DNA of 64,000 nucleotides from Lachnospiraceae bacterium (GCA_024399135.1 JAKSHY010000003.1:124001-188000), one strand, 5' to 3'. Shown: positions 24,500 to 33,639, counted from the stretch's first letter. The notes: generated by a model from the sequence alone, not told the origin. A program made the numbers and translations.

Positions 24500-25360
24500 T
24501 TACATTCCTTCGAACAAATCTATAACTAACTTAACTTCACCAATACCAAGCCCTAATTCTTTGGCTATAGCCATATTAGACTTACCTAAATTATGAAGTT
24601 CAAGTATCTTGTCATTCTTATTTCTTCCACCAACAGCTTTTCCTGCGCCGTCAACGCCAAGATTAAGATTAGGGCCTTCCTTCTTAACCTTGTTATCAGG
24701 TACTTCCTCTGTTGTAATAAGTTCAAGATTAGGATCAAAGGAAGAATCCAAAATCGCGTTATTATCAAATACTACTGCCTCTTCCTTAACCTTAGGCTTA
24801 GTCGTTCGCTTCTTTTTAGGCTTAGGAGCCTCAATTTCAACTGTCGGAACACTCATTGGAGTGAAATCTTCAACAATCTCTTCTTCCTTCTCTGCCTGTA
24901 ATTCCTTCAATCTTTCAATAGCAGAGGTTCTGGTTTCTTCTGCCGTGATTGCAGCATCCATAACAACCTGTTTGGCCTCAGAGGCTTTTCTGTCCATCTC
25001 AGAGACAGCATCCTTTAAATTCTCATGCTTATCATTAAGCATGTCATATAAAAATACTACCTCCTGATGATTCTTATTGATTTCAGAAAGAACTGTGTCT
25101 GAATATTCATTTACAGCCATCATTTTCTCATTAGTGATTCTGTCCATGCTACGCTCAGTCTTTTCCATAGCATAGTTTATTGTTTCATCAACAATATCAT
25201 TTATCTGAACCTTGGCAGACTCTACCTCTTTTCCTACCAGATCCTTAATTACATCTTCACTAAATTCAGTTGCTTTTTCATCTTCAGTTTTAACCGGGAT
25301 CATGAAGCTTAATACGAAAACTACTAATCCTATAACTAAGAGTATATAACCTATCATCAT
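24500..25360 (-). CDS. DUF6115-type membrane protein, SwrB-like in position and layout
   Basis: A 286-residue protein with one N-terminal helix (about 3-21) and a long charged helical region likely to form a coiled coil (about 30-175). A Pro/Lys-rich linker follows, then a short C-terminal HTH-like segment (NDKILELHNLGKSNMAIAKE followed by LGLGIGEVKLVIDL). Bacillus SwrB, which promotes flagellar basal-body assembly, has a similar layout and lies between sigD and rpsB. This gene also comes after the flagellar sigma factor gene and before rpsB, so a comparable role is plausible but inferred. It overlaps the upstream gene by four bases (ATGA). Confidence 0.75.
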   Translation of the reverse strand: MMIGYILLVIGLVVFVLSFMIPVKTEDEKATEFSEDVIKDLVGKEVESAKVQINDIVDETINYAMEKTERSMDRITNEKMMAVNEYSDTVLSEINKNHQEVVFLYDMLNDKHENLKDAVSEMDRKASEAKQVVMDAAITAEETRTSAIERLKELQAEKEEEIVEDFTPMSVPTVEIEAPKPKKKRTTKPKVKEEAVVFDNNAILDSSFDPNLELITTEEVPDNKVKKEGPNLNLGVDGAGKAVGGRNKNDKILELHNLGKSNMAIAKELGLGIGEVKLVIDLFEGM

Positions 25361-25671
25361 ATCTTTATATCAAAACCCTGCTGAGTGCCCTTAATAAGTA
25401 CCCTTCCATCAGGCTCCTTCTTCTTTTTATTCTGACCACCGTCACCCTGATACTGATTCGAACCTTCTTCCTTGGCATCGAAACGCTTCTGTCTGTTCTC
25501 TGAATGCTCAGTATCATTAACATGCTGAAGCTTGGCTGTAGCAGCCTTATCATTACTCTGCATGATATTGGTCTGCTCTACCATTCCCTTATTATCTTCA
25601 TTATGCTTAATATTGGTATAGTCCAGAGCTCTCATTGTCTGGCCCTGAAGTTCAACTCTTGAAATAGTCAT
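25357..25671 (-). CDS. Unrecognised hydrophilic protein of the fla/che operon (104 aa)
   Basis: No known domain is recognised. The protein is very hydrophilic, rich in Gln, Asn, Lys and Asp, has no membrane segment or signal, and is probably largely disordered apart from MTISRVELQGQTMRALDYTN at the start and the ending GRVLIKGTQQGFDIKI. Position and tight coupling (ATGA overlap with the DUF6115 gene; 47 bases after fapA) show it belongs to the operon. It may be an accessory protein of flagellar assembly or gene regulation; nothing in the sequence decides. Confidence 0.75.
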   Translation of the reverse strand: MTISRVELQGQTMRALDYTNIKHNEDNKGMVEQTNIMQSNDKAATAKLQHVNDTEHSENRQKRFDAKEEGSNQYQGDGGQNKKKKEPDGRVLIKGTQQGFDIKI

Positions 25672-25718
25672 GAATTCACCTTATTTAAAATGACCTAATT
25701 AAAAAGTATTCTAAATCA

Positions 25719-27320
25719 TTATAATGACTGCATCTTAACGTCACCATCAATTTTCTTAAACCTGCAGTAGGTCATAGTCGTCTTTACTATCATCGACACA
25801 TCAGAAATACATATCTTGGTACCTGCATATACATCACCAGTAACTTCAACTATAGCATCAGTTGTTGTATCTAATACAGTCTCTAACGATTCATATTCCT
25901 GCTTCATTGCGATGAGCTTTTCTGTCTTTTCCTTCTCTTCCTGAATAAGTGTTTTAACATAAAGCTTCTGATCCATTGATAGCGAAGCTCCTGACTTCAT
26001 CTTCGCCATAAAATTAGCGATTGTAGGCTTTGACTGTTCAATAGCCTTTTGAGTTTCCTGAATACTCTTCTGAAGCTGCTGAATTCTGATTTTAACACCT
26101 GGATCAGCACCAACTTCAACAACAGTATCAGCACCCATATCAGATCCTAGAGTCTTAACCTTAACCATATTAGCAGCACTTACTCTTCCACCAGTAATAA
26201 AGCCCTTCTTACCATTAACAGTAATATCAGTTCCTGCACTTACATCACTATGAAGAATCAGATCTGTTTCGATATAACCCTTAGCTGTAACTGTGGAATT
26301 CTCGATAAATTTTGCCAGAATATTATTTCCTGCAGTAAGCTTTCCTTTAGACATTCCTTTCATACCACGAGCTATGATAATATCCACTCCGGCTTCTATT
26401 TCAGCGCCTTCTACTACACCCTTAACTGTAACAGAACCACCTGCTTTTACCTTAAAGTTTTCCTGAACATTACCAAGAACTATGACATTACCGTCATATT
26501 CTATGTTACCTGTAGCAGGTCCTACATTATCTATTTCCATTACATCTGAAAGGAATACCTTTTCATCTGCTACTGATACATGACCATTTATATCAGCTGT
26601 TAATACCAGATTATCCTCTGATATTGAGATATTTCTTCCGTATTTTAATATCTTTCTTTTTACTTCTATTGCTTTAATTGGTTCGCCAAATACTGTCATT
26701 CCATTCGTTCCACGAACCTCAGGAATGAGACGAGCCAGAATATCGCCTTCCTTAACAGAAGTGAAAGTTTTAAGATTAAAGAAGTCAACTGAACCATCTT
26801 CATTACGAGCTGGTTTTAGGCTAAGTTCAGTATCAAAGAAATACTCAATTCTGGCACTCTCGCCCTGTACTACTGGTGTACCTTCTGCAACAACTATATC
26901 AGTGCAATACTGCGGATTAGTAAAGAACTTCTTAATCTCATCTTCTTTTATTCCATGCTTAACGCCCTTGTATTTAAGGTCATTCATGAACTCGTCAACA
27001 GTAAGTCTCTCACCCTTTAATGATGGAGGATAAAATCTTGCAGTAAGTGTCATCTTATCTGAAGAGGATTTAAGAATATAACTTTCTCTAAGCTCACCTA
27101 TAAAATCCTTGTTCAATAAAACTAAATGGTCAGGCTTATCTGACGCGCGAAGTGCCTCGATACCCTGACCCACCGTACTTGCAGTATATAATATATTCTT
27201 ACTGGACAAATATTCCGTGATTTCCTTAGCCGTAACCGCCGAACCGCCATCTGTTGGCTTATACATCTTAATAATAGTTCCATTTGGTGTACAGCCAATT
27301 CTGAAGTAACCATTACTCAT
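25719..27320 (-). CDS. FapA family protein (DUF342)
   Basis: A 533-residue soluble protein. The middle (about 170-420) contains the FapA/DUF342 region with repeated Gly/Val-rich strands (GNIEYDGNVIVLGNVQ, AGGSVTVKGVVEGAEI) that form a beta-helix, followed by a coiled-coil segment (about 410-480) and a final small domain. FapA proteins, also described from Vibrio, influence cell-surface or polar assembly and flagella-linked processes; their biochemical role is unclear. Its start overlaps the fliA stop by four bases (ATGA), so it is translationally coupled to the sigma factor. The gene is a regular member of Clostridial fla/che operons. Confidence 0.88.
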   Translation of the reverse strand: MSNGYFRIGCTPNGTIIKMYKPTDGGSAVTAKEITEYLSSKNILYTASTVGQGIEALRASDKPDHLVLLNKDFIGELRESYILKSSSDKMTLTARFYPPSLKGERLTVDEFMNDLKYKGVKHGIKEDEIKKFFTNPQYCTDIVVAEGTPVVQGESARIEYFFDTELSLKPARNEDGSVDFFNLKTFTSVKEGDILARLIPEVRGTNGMTVFGEPIKAIEVKRKILKYGRNISISEDNLVLTADINGHVSVADEKVFLSDVMEIDNVGPATGNIEYDGNVIVLGNVQENFKVKAGGSVTVKGVVEGAEIEAGVDIIIARGMKGMSKGKLTAGNNILAKFIENSTVTAKGYIETDLILHSDVSAGTDITVNGKKGFITGGRVSAANMVKVKTLGSDMGADTVVEVGADPGVKIRIQQLQKSIQETQKAIEQSKPTIANFMAKMKSGASLSMDQKLYVKTLIQEEKEKTEKLIAMKQEYESLETVLDTTTDAIVEVTGDVYAGTKICISDVSMIVKTTMTYCRFKKIDGDVKMQSL

Positions 27321-28081
27321 GCATTAAATACTCCCATATAATCGCCCATCTTAGTCTTCATTTTCGCAAGTGCCTTAGTATGAAGCTGCGACACTCTTGA
27401 TTCTGATACCTCTAAGATATTAGCAATTTCCTTTAAGGTCAGATCTTCATAATAATATAAAGTAACGACCTTCTGTTCCTTCTCTGTAAGTAATTGTAAG
27501 GCTTCGATAAGCTTTTGTTTAAGTTCCTCCTTATCAAGCGCCTCCTCTGGTGTCTCGAAACGATACTGTGTAGTCTGTTCTGATGGAACCTCTGCCCCCG
27601 TTTCCATGAACTCATTCAATGAAACTACACCTGTAATTTTCATCTGAGACTGCATCTCTGCATATTCTTCGTTAGACACACCAAGACCTGTAGCTATTTC
27701 TTCATCTGTTGCAGGTCTTCCCTTGGTTGCCTCAATTTCTTTCATAATATTATCAATCTGACGCTGTCGCTGTCTGATTGTTCTTGGAATCCAGTCCATC
27801 TTTCTTATCTGATCTAAGATTGATCCTCTGATTCTAAGTGAGGCATATGTTTCAAACTTAACATCCTTCATAGTATCAAACTTATCGATAGCATCTATCA
27901 ATCCGAATATTCCATAACTACAAAGGTCTTCGTACTCAACATTATAACCTAAATACATACTAAGGCGCCCCGCAACTAATTTAACCAGCGGAGCGTACTC
28001 TAATATTAATTGTTCTCTTAATTCAGTTGATTTCGTTCTGGCGTAATCCGACCAAAGCCTTGCCTTTTGTACCTCGTTCAT
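27317..28081 (-). CDS. fliA: RNA polymerase sigma factor for flagellar genes (sigma-28, SigD)
   Basis: Directs transcription of late flagellar and chemotaxis genes such as flagellin. The 254-residue protein has region 2 (YNVEYEDLCSYGIFGLIDAI and YASLRIRGSILDQIRKMDWI), region 3 (ATDEEIATGLGVSNEEY) and region 4 with an HTH (LTLKEIANILEVSESRVSQL). The track frame begins at TTG, but the following ATG (28081) with GAGG upstream is the better start. It sits near the end of the fla/che operon, as sigD does in Bacillus, so its level depends on transcription reaching the far end of about 30 kb. Its anti-sigma factor FlgM is not in the window. Confidence 0.95.
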   Translation of the reverse strand: MNEVQKARLWSDYARTKSTELREQLILEYAPLVKLVAGRLSMYLGYNVEYEDLCSYGIFGLIDAIDKFDTMKDVKFETYASLRIRGSILDQIRKMDWIPRTIRQRQRQIDNIMKEIEATKGRPATDEEIATGLGVSNEEYAEMQSQMKITGVVSLNEFMETGAEVPSEQTTQYRFETPEEALDKEELKQKLIEALQLLTEKEQKVVTLYYYEDLTLKEIANILEVSESRVSQLHTKALAKMKTKMGDYMGVFNA

Positions 28082-28104
28082 CAATACCTCTTAAAACCCC
28101 TCTA

Positions 28105-28455
28105 TTAAGATATATCTGCCCTTTCTCCTTCTGGCATAGCACCTGTCAATGGTGGAAGTCCACCACCCGCTTCTTCACCAGCTTCAGAATTATCAAGGTC
28201 TTCTTCGTTGGTAGCCTCTTTTTCTATAACCGCACCCTCAAGCTCTTCTTGCTCTTTTAACAGTGCCTCATTAGCTTCAACAAATTTATTGACACGCTTT
28301 TGAATCAATGAACCTATAACATAAAATACTATCAAAATAACTAATAAGGTCCATAGCATATCAATCCGCTTATAGCCCCACTTAAGCATTAGAAAAAGTG
28401 AAATTGCTACTGCAACTAATGTTAAAAACGGAGCAAAAAGCTTATTCTTTCTCAT
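28105..28455 (-). CDS. Small membrane protein of the fla/che operon (116 aa), unknown function
   Basis: Two membrane helices (about 6-23 and 31-50) are followed by a cytoplasmic helical and acidic tail (EANEALLKEQEELEGAVIEK, then Glu/Asp/Gly-rich). I do not recognise a family. It is coupled to cheD through an ATGA overlap and stands 23 bases before fliA. An uncharacterised small membrane protein at this place is common in Lachnospiraceae operons as far as I know. Possible roles are in motor assembly or in the chemotaxis array, without direct evidence. Confidence 0.75.
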   Translation of the reverse strand: MRKNKLFAPFLTLVAVAISLFLMLKWGYKRIDMLWTLLVILIVFYVIGSLIQKRVNKFVEANEALLKEQEELEGAVIEKEATNEEDLDNSEAGEEAGGGLPPLTGAMPEGERADIS

Positions 28456-28940
28456 ATGGTTTTCTCCGGTTTTCCTACGGCCTTAATAATATATTCACCT
28501 GTCGCAGGATAGAAAATTACTGTACGACCATAGTTCTCACCTGTCTCTTCTGCTAAAATTGGAATCTTTAATTCCTTAAGCTTAGCCTTGCAGGCGGCAA
28601 CGTTTCGTTCCCCTACTCTAACCATATCTGATTTAGCAGATCCGAAAGCAAACATCTGTGCACCACCAGCTATTTTAGCAACTAATTTAGACATGTTGGC
28701 ACCCTTTTTGACAAGTTCTGCAACCATATCTGTGATACCAGTATCAGCAAACTTTGCTCTGTTAGTATTGTTAATAGTATCTTTGCTGTCTGGAAGCATA
28801 ACATGTGCCAGTCCTCCTATTCCTGATGATGTATCACGAATAGCAACACCTACACATGAGCCCAAACCAAGTGTCGTTACTCCATCTTCCTTAGAGCATA
28901 CTTTCCAATCGGCCATACCGACTTTTATTATCTCACTCAT
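28452..28940 (-). CDS. cheD: Chemoreceptor glutamine deamidase
   Basis: Deamidates glutamines of methyl-accepting chemotaxis proteins and, in Bacillus-type systems, stimulates the CheY-P phosphatase CheC. The 162-residue protein has the catalytic Cys29 in GLGSCVGVAIRD and His46 in LAHVMLP, plus the conserved KIAGGAQMF and GRTVIFYPATGE blocks. cheC lies 31 bases upstream in the operon, which supports a CheC-CheD adaptation loop. Confidence 0.95.
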   Translation of the reverse strand: MSEIIKVGMADWKVCSKEDGVTTLGLGSCVGVAIRDTSSGIGGLAHVMLPDSKDTINNTNRAKFADTGITDMVAELVKKGANMSKLVAKIAGGAQMFAFGSAKSDMVRVGERNVAACKAKLKELKIPILAEETGENYGRTVIFYPATGEYIIKAVGKPEKTI

Positions 28941-28971
28941 TTTAACTCTCCAATTACCAAATCAAGTATTA

Positions 28972-29607
28972 TTACATTACTCCAAGTGCATGAAGTATCT
29001 TCTGATACGAATCCATATCTGGAATCAATATAAAATATCCATCCAGATCAATATCATCAGAAAACTTGGTCTGAATAAGTAAGATGTTATCACCTAAAAT
29101 ACCAAATTCCGCAGCAGGAACACTAAGTAATGCACCCGCATAATCAATTCCAAGCTGTGGTGGTGAAGGATATATTTTTAAGTTAGTAATTGTAGATAAC
29201 GCATTAAGATACGCACCAGTAATAATATTACCAACTTCCTTCATGGCAGAAACTTCCATCTCGCCGAATTCCATTTCCTCAATTGGCTTTTCTGGAATAC
29301 CAAGCATACCTGCCATTAATTTATTAACTAAATGCATTGCAGATTCCTGAGGCAATGTGAACATCATGCTTCCATCAACATCACCTTCAACCTGCAGATA
29401 AATACCAACTAAAACCTGTTCCTCTCCTCCTAAGAGATCGCCAAGTTCGCTAAACTCTAAAAGTCTAACCTGTGGTACCATCATATCAACCTTACAATTA
29501 ATTAGTTCTGCCAATGCTGTAGTTGCATTACCAGCTCCAATATTTCCAAGTTCCTTTAACACATCGAAATATTCATGTGTTAACTGTTCCATACTAAGTT
29601 CTGACAT
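28972..29607 (-). CDS. cheC: CheY-P phosphatase CheC
   Basis: Dephosphorylates CheY-P and so helps adaptation. The 211-residue protein has the two phosphatase motifs of the family, each with a Glu and an Asn three residues apart: LKELGNIGAGNATTAL (about 15-30) and MKEVGNIITGAYLNAL (about 115-130). The middle contains the beta-sheet GEEQVLVGIYLQVEGDVDG. It lies between cheW and cheD. The distinct FliY phosphatase is also present, so this system has two CheY-P sinks, as in Bacillus. Confidence 0.94.
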   Translation of the reverse strand: MSELSMEQLTHEYFDVLKELGNIGAGNATTALAELINCKVDMMVPQVRLLEFSELGDLLGGEEQVLVGIYLQVEGDVDGSMMFTLPQESAMHLVNKLMAGMLGIPEKPIEEMEFGEMEVSAMKEVGNIITGAYLNALSTITNLKIYPSPPQLGIDYAGALLSVPAAEFGILGDNILLIQTKFSDDIDLDGYFILIPDMDSYQKILHALGVM

Positions 29608-29622
29608 ATATCCTCCTAGTTG

Positions 29623-30099
29623 TTACTTTTCCTGGCAAACAACATTCATATCAAGTAATGAGATTAACTGGCCATCATTCTTTCCAACACCAAAAACGAA
29701 GTTCTGCTTTTCTTCTGTTCCATCATAAGCAGTCTTTTCAATCTGGATTTCACTTAATGTAACAACTTCTTTTACTTCATCAACAATAAAACCTAAAAGG
29801 CCATACTGTTCTATTTTTAAGATGATAATTCTTGATGCCTTAGTTTCTTCAACTTCTTCAAGATTCATCTTAAGTCTTAAATTAAGTACCGGAATAACTT
29901 CACCTCTTAAGTTAATTACTCCTTTAATATAGTTAGGAACGTGGGGAACACGTGTTATACTCTGCATTCTAACGATGTTATCGATATATTTGATATCAAT
30001 ACCATACTGTTCATTACCGAGTTTAATAACGATGTATTGAACCTTTTCACCCTCATCCACTATTAAGTCTGCATTGGTTACTTTAATTTCGTTTTCCAT
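29623..30099 (-). CDS. cheW: Chemotaxis coupling protein CheW
   Basis: Links receptors to the CheA kinase in the chemosensory array. The 158-residue protein is a single CheW domain with VQYIVIKLGNEQYGIDI, the receptor-facing RVPHVPNYIKGVINLRGEVI and GFIVDEVKEVV. It lies 18 bases after cheA and 15 before cheC. No CheV-like receiver is attached. Confidence 0.96.
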   Translation of the reverse strand: MENEIKVTNADLIVDEGEKVQYIVIKLGNEQYGIDIKYIDNIVRMQSITRVPHVPNYIKGVINLRGEVIPVLNLRLKMNLEEVEETKASRIIILKIEQYGLLGFIVDEVKEVVTLSEIQIEKTAYDGTEEKQNFVFGVGKNDGQLISLLDMNVVCQEK

Positions 30100-30117
30100 C
30101 TTATTATCCCCCTATCC

Positions 30118-32202
30118 TTAAATCAATGCGTTAGCATCAAGAATCAAGGCGATTTCACCATCACCAAGAATTGTTGCACCGCTAATGAGCTTACTCTTGT
30201 TAATATACTTTCCTAATGACTTAATAACGATTTCCTGCTGTCCAATAAGTTCATCTACAACAAGACCTGCAAGCTTCTCGCCCTTCTTGGCAATCGCAAC
30301 AATAAGATTCTCATTAGGTCCCTTAGTAGATTCTGTATCAAGCTTCTTATCAAGTCTGATGATAGGAATAACATTTCCACGTAATGTAATAACTTCTTCA
30401 TTCTGAACAAACTTAATTTCGTCTGGAGAAACATCCTCGATAGTCTGAATACTTCCTAATGAAATAGCATACTTTTCTCCACCAACAACTACCATCAATG
30501 CCTGAATAATAGCAAGTGTTAATGGTAATCTGATGGTCCATACACTACCTTCACCATACTTAGACTGAACATCTACTTCACCACTTAAGGATTCAATCTT
30601 AGATTTAACAACATCAAGACCTACACCTCTTCCGGATACATCTGAAATAACCTTTGCTGTAGAGAATCCTGCGTTGAAAAGGAGATTGATTGCATCCTTT
30701 TCTGCCATATTCTCAGCCTGCTCTGGTGTGATAATTCCTCTCTCGATAGCCTTTCTCTTAACAGCTTCAACATCGATACCATTACCATCATCTCTTACTT
30801 CGATAACAACGTTGTTTCCTTCCTGATAAGCATCAAGGAAAATAGAACCAACTTCTGGCTTACCACGTTCAGCACGAATTTCTGCTGATTCAAGACCATG
30901 GTCAGCTGAATTTCTAAGTAAGTGCATCAAAGGATCACCGATTTCATCTACCACTGTACGGTCAAGTTCTGTCTCTTCACCTGACATGTAGAGTTCCATC
31001 TTCTTGTTAAGCTTCTTAGAAAGGTCTCTAATCATTCTTGGGAACTTAGAAACAACTGATTCAATAGGAACCATTCGAACCTTCATTACTGATTCATGAA
31101 GGTTAGTTGTTACGCTCTCAAGGTATTCAATCTGTTCATTAAAGCCTGCACCTGAAACACCTTCAGAAACAGATGCAGAAACAAGTGAGTTCTTCGCGAT
31201 GATAAGCTCTGATACAAGATTCATTAATACATCAAGTTTTTCGATATCAACACGAACCGTTCTGTTAACAACTGGCTTACCACCTGTCTTAGACTGCGAT
31301 TTAGCTGGAGCATTCTGCTGTGGAGCTGCAGCTTCTTTAGATACTGCAGTTGTCTGCTGAGCACTATCAGCAGCTTCTTCTTTAACAGCTTCTGCTTCAG
31401 CAGCTTTAATCTCAAGAACTCCACCAACTACCTTGTCAATTTCTGATACAGCTCTTGCAGCCGCCAAAATATCATCAAGCTTAGATTCTGAAATAACGAT
31501 TAAGCTAAAGTCAAAATCAAACTTTTCATCTTCAATATCCTGTGCTGAAGGATTAGATACAATAATCTCACCCTTTTCTTCAACAGCCTTATAAACAAGG
31601 AACGCTCTGGCTGCTTTAAGAAGACAGTTCTCATTAACATATACTGTTAAGCCGTATACGTTCTTTCCTTCTGCCTTAGCTGCACTTAATACTGTATTCT
31701 CTGTTTCTCCGATAGCAACATCTTTATATTTTGCTTCATCCCCAGATGCAGCTGCCTCTTCCTTCTTAGGCTCTTCTGCCTTAGCTTCTTCCTTAGGAGC
31801 TGCTGCTGGAACTTCACCCTTATTCTTTAAATATTCATTAAGCATATCGATGATAGGCTGATTATCATTAGTACCCTCATCTCCTGATGCCTGAATATTA
31901 GCTGTATACTCTTCTAATGCATCCAATGACTGGAATAATGTATCAATCATTGGAGAAGTAACCTTCATAGCACCATTTCTGATTTCTGTGAAAACATTTT
32001 CCATATCATGAGTTAAGTTCTGCATACGCTTATAACCCATGGTTCCAGCCATACCCTTAAGAGAATGTGCTGCACGGAAAATTTCATTGATAGTATCAGA
32101 GTCCTCAGGATTCTGCTCAAGGTTGAGAATCTGAGTGTTTAATGACTCTAAATGTTCTCTTGTTTCGTCTAAAAAGATTTCTAAATATTGGCTTACGTCC
32201 AT
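30118..32202 (-). CDS. cheA: Chemotaxis histidine kinase CheA
   Basis: Central kinase of chemotaxis; phosphorylates CheY. The 694 residues hold P1 with phospho-acceptor His46 (RAAHSLKGMAG), an Ala/Glu/Lys linker and a P2-like domain (about 165-275). A second linker rich in Ala/Gln follows, then the P3 dimerisation helices (about 315-375), the P4 ATPase (LLRNSADHGLE, VEVRDDGNGID-type N box and GRGVGLDVV) and P5, a CheW-like domain (about 555-690). Only one base separates it from cheB upstream. It is full length for a Firmicutes CheA. Confidence 0.96.
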   Translation of the reverse strand: MDVSQYLEIFLDETREHLESLNTQILNLEQNPEDSDTINEIFRAAHSLKGMAGTMGYKRMQNLTHDMENVFTEIRNGAMKVTSPMIDTLFQSLDALEEYTANIQASGDEGTNDNQPIIDMLNEYLKNKGEVPAAAPKEEAKAEEPKKEEAAASGDEAKYKDVAIGETENTVLSAAKAEGKNVYGLTVYVNENCLLKAARAFLVYKAVEEKGEIIVSNPSAQDIEDEKFDFDFSLIVISESKLDDILAAARAVSEIDKVVGGVLEIKAAEAEAVKEEAADSAQQTTAVSKEAAAPQQNAPAKSQSKTGGKPVVNRTVRVDIEKLDVLMNLVSELIIAKNSLVSASVSEGVSGAGFNEQIEYLESVTTNLHESVMKVRMVPIESVVSKFPRMIRDLSKKLNKKMELYMSGEETELDRTVVDEIGDPLMHLLRNSADHGLESAEIRAERGKPEVGSIFLDAYQEGNNVVIEVRDDGNGIDVEAVKRKAIERGIITPEQAENMAEKDAINLLFNAGFSTAKVISDVSGRGVGLDVVKSKIESLSGEVDVQSKYGEGSVWTIRLPLTLAIIQALMVVVGGEKYAISLGSIQTIEDVSPDEIKFVQNEEVITLRGNVIPIIRLDKKLDTESTKGPNENLIVAIAKKGEKLAGLVVDELIGQQEIVIKSLGKYINKSKLISGATILGDGEIALILDANALI

Positions 32203-32203
32203 T

Positions 32204-32791
32204 CTAATATACCCCCACGTTCTGAATAATCTCTACTGCAAGCTGTTGAAGCGTATGTCCTTCGTTGGCAAGCCCTGCCTTTATTACGGATTTCGGCATG
32301 CCATACACGGTACACGTTTCTTCATTTTGCACTAATATGGTTGTTTTTTTATGTTCCTTAAGTGACTTAATTCCAGCTGTTCCATCAGCCCCCATGCCTG
32401 TTAGTACTACACACACAATCTCATCAAAACCCGAATTAATAAGTGATTCGTACATATAGTTAGCACATGGCTTAACACCTTCACGATGCGGTTCGTCCGT
32501 ATAATGAATAATGTAGTGAGCTGCACTTCTTACTATATTCATATGCATACCTCCTTTAGAAATATACACATGACCTTTTTCAATGCGCTCTCCCTCTTCG
32601 GCTTCTTTAACACTAATCGGACTAATCTCATTTAGTCTGTCCGCCAGAGCTTTGGTGAATCCGGCAGGCATATGCTGAACAATACACATCGGTGCATTAA
32701 GATTTGACGGTAGCAGCGGAATAAACTCTTGTAGCGCCTTGGGTCCCCCTGTCGAAGAAGCAAGTGCTACTATCTTCTTTTCTATTCCCAT
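32204..32791 (-). CDS. cheB: Stand-alone CheB methylesterase domain without receiver
   Basis: Demethylates (and may deamidate) chemoreceptor glutamates. The 195-residue protein consists only of the catalytic domain: Ser13 in LASSTGGPKAL, His40 in VQHMPAGF and Asp136 in TGMGADG form the triad, and all conserved blocks are intact. Usual CheB proteins are about 350 residues with an N-terminal receiver that gates the enzyme after phosphorylation by CheA; here that receiver and linker are absent. No leftover receiver sequence is seen in the 107-base gap upstream. The ribosome site is weak. cheR is not in the window, so its methyltransferase partner must be elsewhere. Confidence 0.93.
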   Translation of the reverse strand: MGIEKKIVALASSTGGPKALQEFIPLLPSNLNAPMCIVQHMPAGFTKALADRLNEISPISVKEAEEGERIEKGHVYISKGGMHMNIVRSAAHYIIHYTDEPHREGVKPCANYMYESLINSGFDEIVCVVLTGMGADGTAGIKSLKEHKKTTILVQNEETCTVYGMPKSVIKAGLANEGHTLQQLAVEIIQNVGVY

Positions 32792-32898
32792 TATGCTTTA
32801 TGCCTTTTCCTTACCACTATAGTCACGAAAATAGTATACCACAGCAAAAACTTCACATGCGTGCAAAGTAATATTCGGTAGTAAAATATTCAGAAAAT
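32792..32898 (-). promoter_or_regulatory. Gap before cheB with a candidate internal promoter
   Basis: This 107-base gap is one of the longest inside the fla/che operon. On the minus strand an extended -10 element, TGG followed by TATACT (32838-32833), lies about 40 bases before the cheB start; the -35 region is weak. It could give the chemotaxis genes and fliA extra transcription independent of the flgB promoter. Confidence 0.35.
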
Positions 32899-33627
32899 TT
32901 ACATTCCTTTTTCACGTTTTCTGTGTTTTCTTTCTTCTTCAAATATGAATCGTATGATTTCTTCTCTGTCTAACGTGTCTATATCAATATACTGAGCTCT
33001 GTGTTCGAAAACTCCTGGTCTGTTATCCAGTTCTCTTGCTGTTAACACCTTGCAGATAAGTGTGTATTCCTTCGACACACCATCAATTATCAGATTATAT
33101 TTACAATAAATAAGATTATCAGGTTCATACTGGAAGCTACTGATGAAACGAATTCCGCCTCCAGAAATATCTACTACCACTGATCTTTTTAATGGAAGTC
33201 CTGGCACCAGATAAAGATCTGCCTTATTATCCATTGCCTCCTTTTCTTCCTTCTCAAGAAGTCTCGCACTCATTTCAAGTGCACAGCTTAATCTGTAATA
33301 GTCTCTTCTTTGGAATTTTCTTAAGTTAGATGTAAGCTCCATTAATAATACATACTGTGTTCCATCCTTGTATCTGTCTATTACATTAGCGAAACACTGA
33401 TACAATCCCTGAGGAGTATAAAAATACAGGTCAAACTCAGTATTAACAGGAAGAAGAATGAGCTTCGATTTTTCCATAGGCATATCGATTTCGATTTCAT
33501 CATCGCTTATGATATCTCTTACCTGAGATACATAGACCTTCTTCTTCTCTTCCTCGTTTGCATGCTTAACCCTCTCAACCGCCTGAATTTCTATTTTGTT
33601 TCCTGGTACGATGTAATTAGATAGCAT
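32899..33627 (-). CDS. c-di-GMP-binding PilZ protein, flagellar brake (YcgR/YpfA type)
   Basis: A 242-residue cytoplasmic protein with an N-terminal YcgR-like domain (about 1-95) and a C-terminal PilZ domain (about 100-235). The c-di-GMP motif is complete: QRRDYYR (RxxxR) around residue 105-112 and DISGGGIRF (D/N-x-S-x-x-G) near 154-162. Proteins of this layout bind c-di-GMP and then slow the motor by contacting MotA or FliG/FliM. It sits between flhG and cheB, so motor control is the likely task. The sequence does not show which motor protein it touches. Confidence 0.9.
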   Translation of the reverse strand: MLSNYIVPGNKIEIQAVERVKHANEEEKKKVYVSQVRDIISDDEIEIDMPMEKSKLILLPVNTEFDLYFYTPQGLYQCFANVIDRYKDGTQYVLLMELTSNLRKFQRRDYYRLSCALEMSARLLEKEEKEAMDNKADLYLVPGLPLKRSVVVDISGGGIRFISSFQYEPDNLIYCKYNLIIDGVSKEYTLICKVLTARELDNRPGVFEHRAQYIDIDTLDREEIIRFIFEEERKHRKREKGM

Positions 33628-33639
33628 AGTTCCTCCAAA

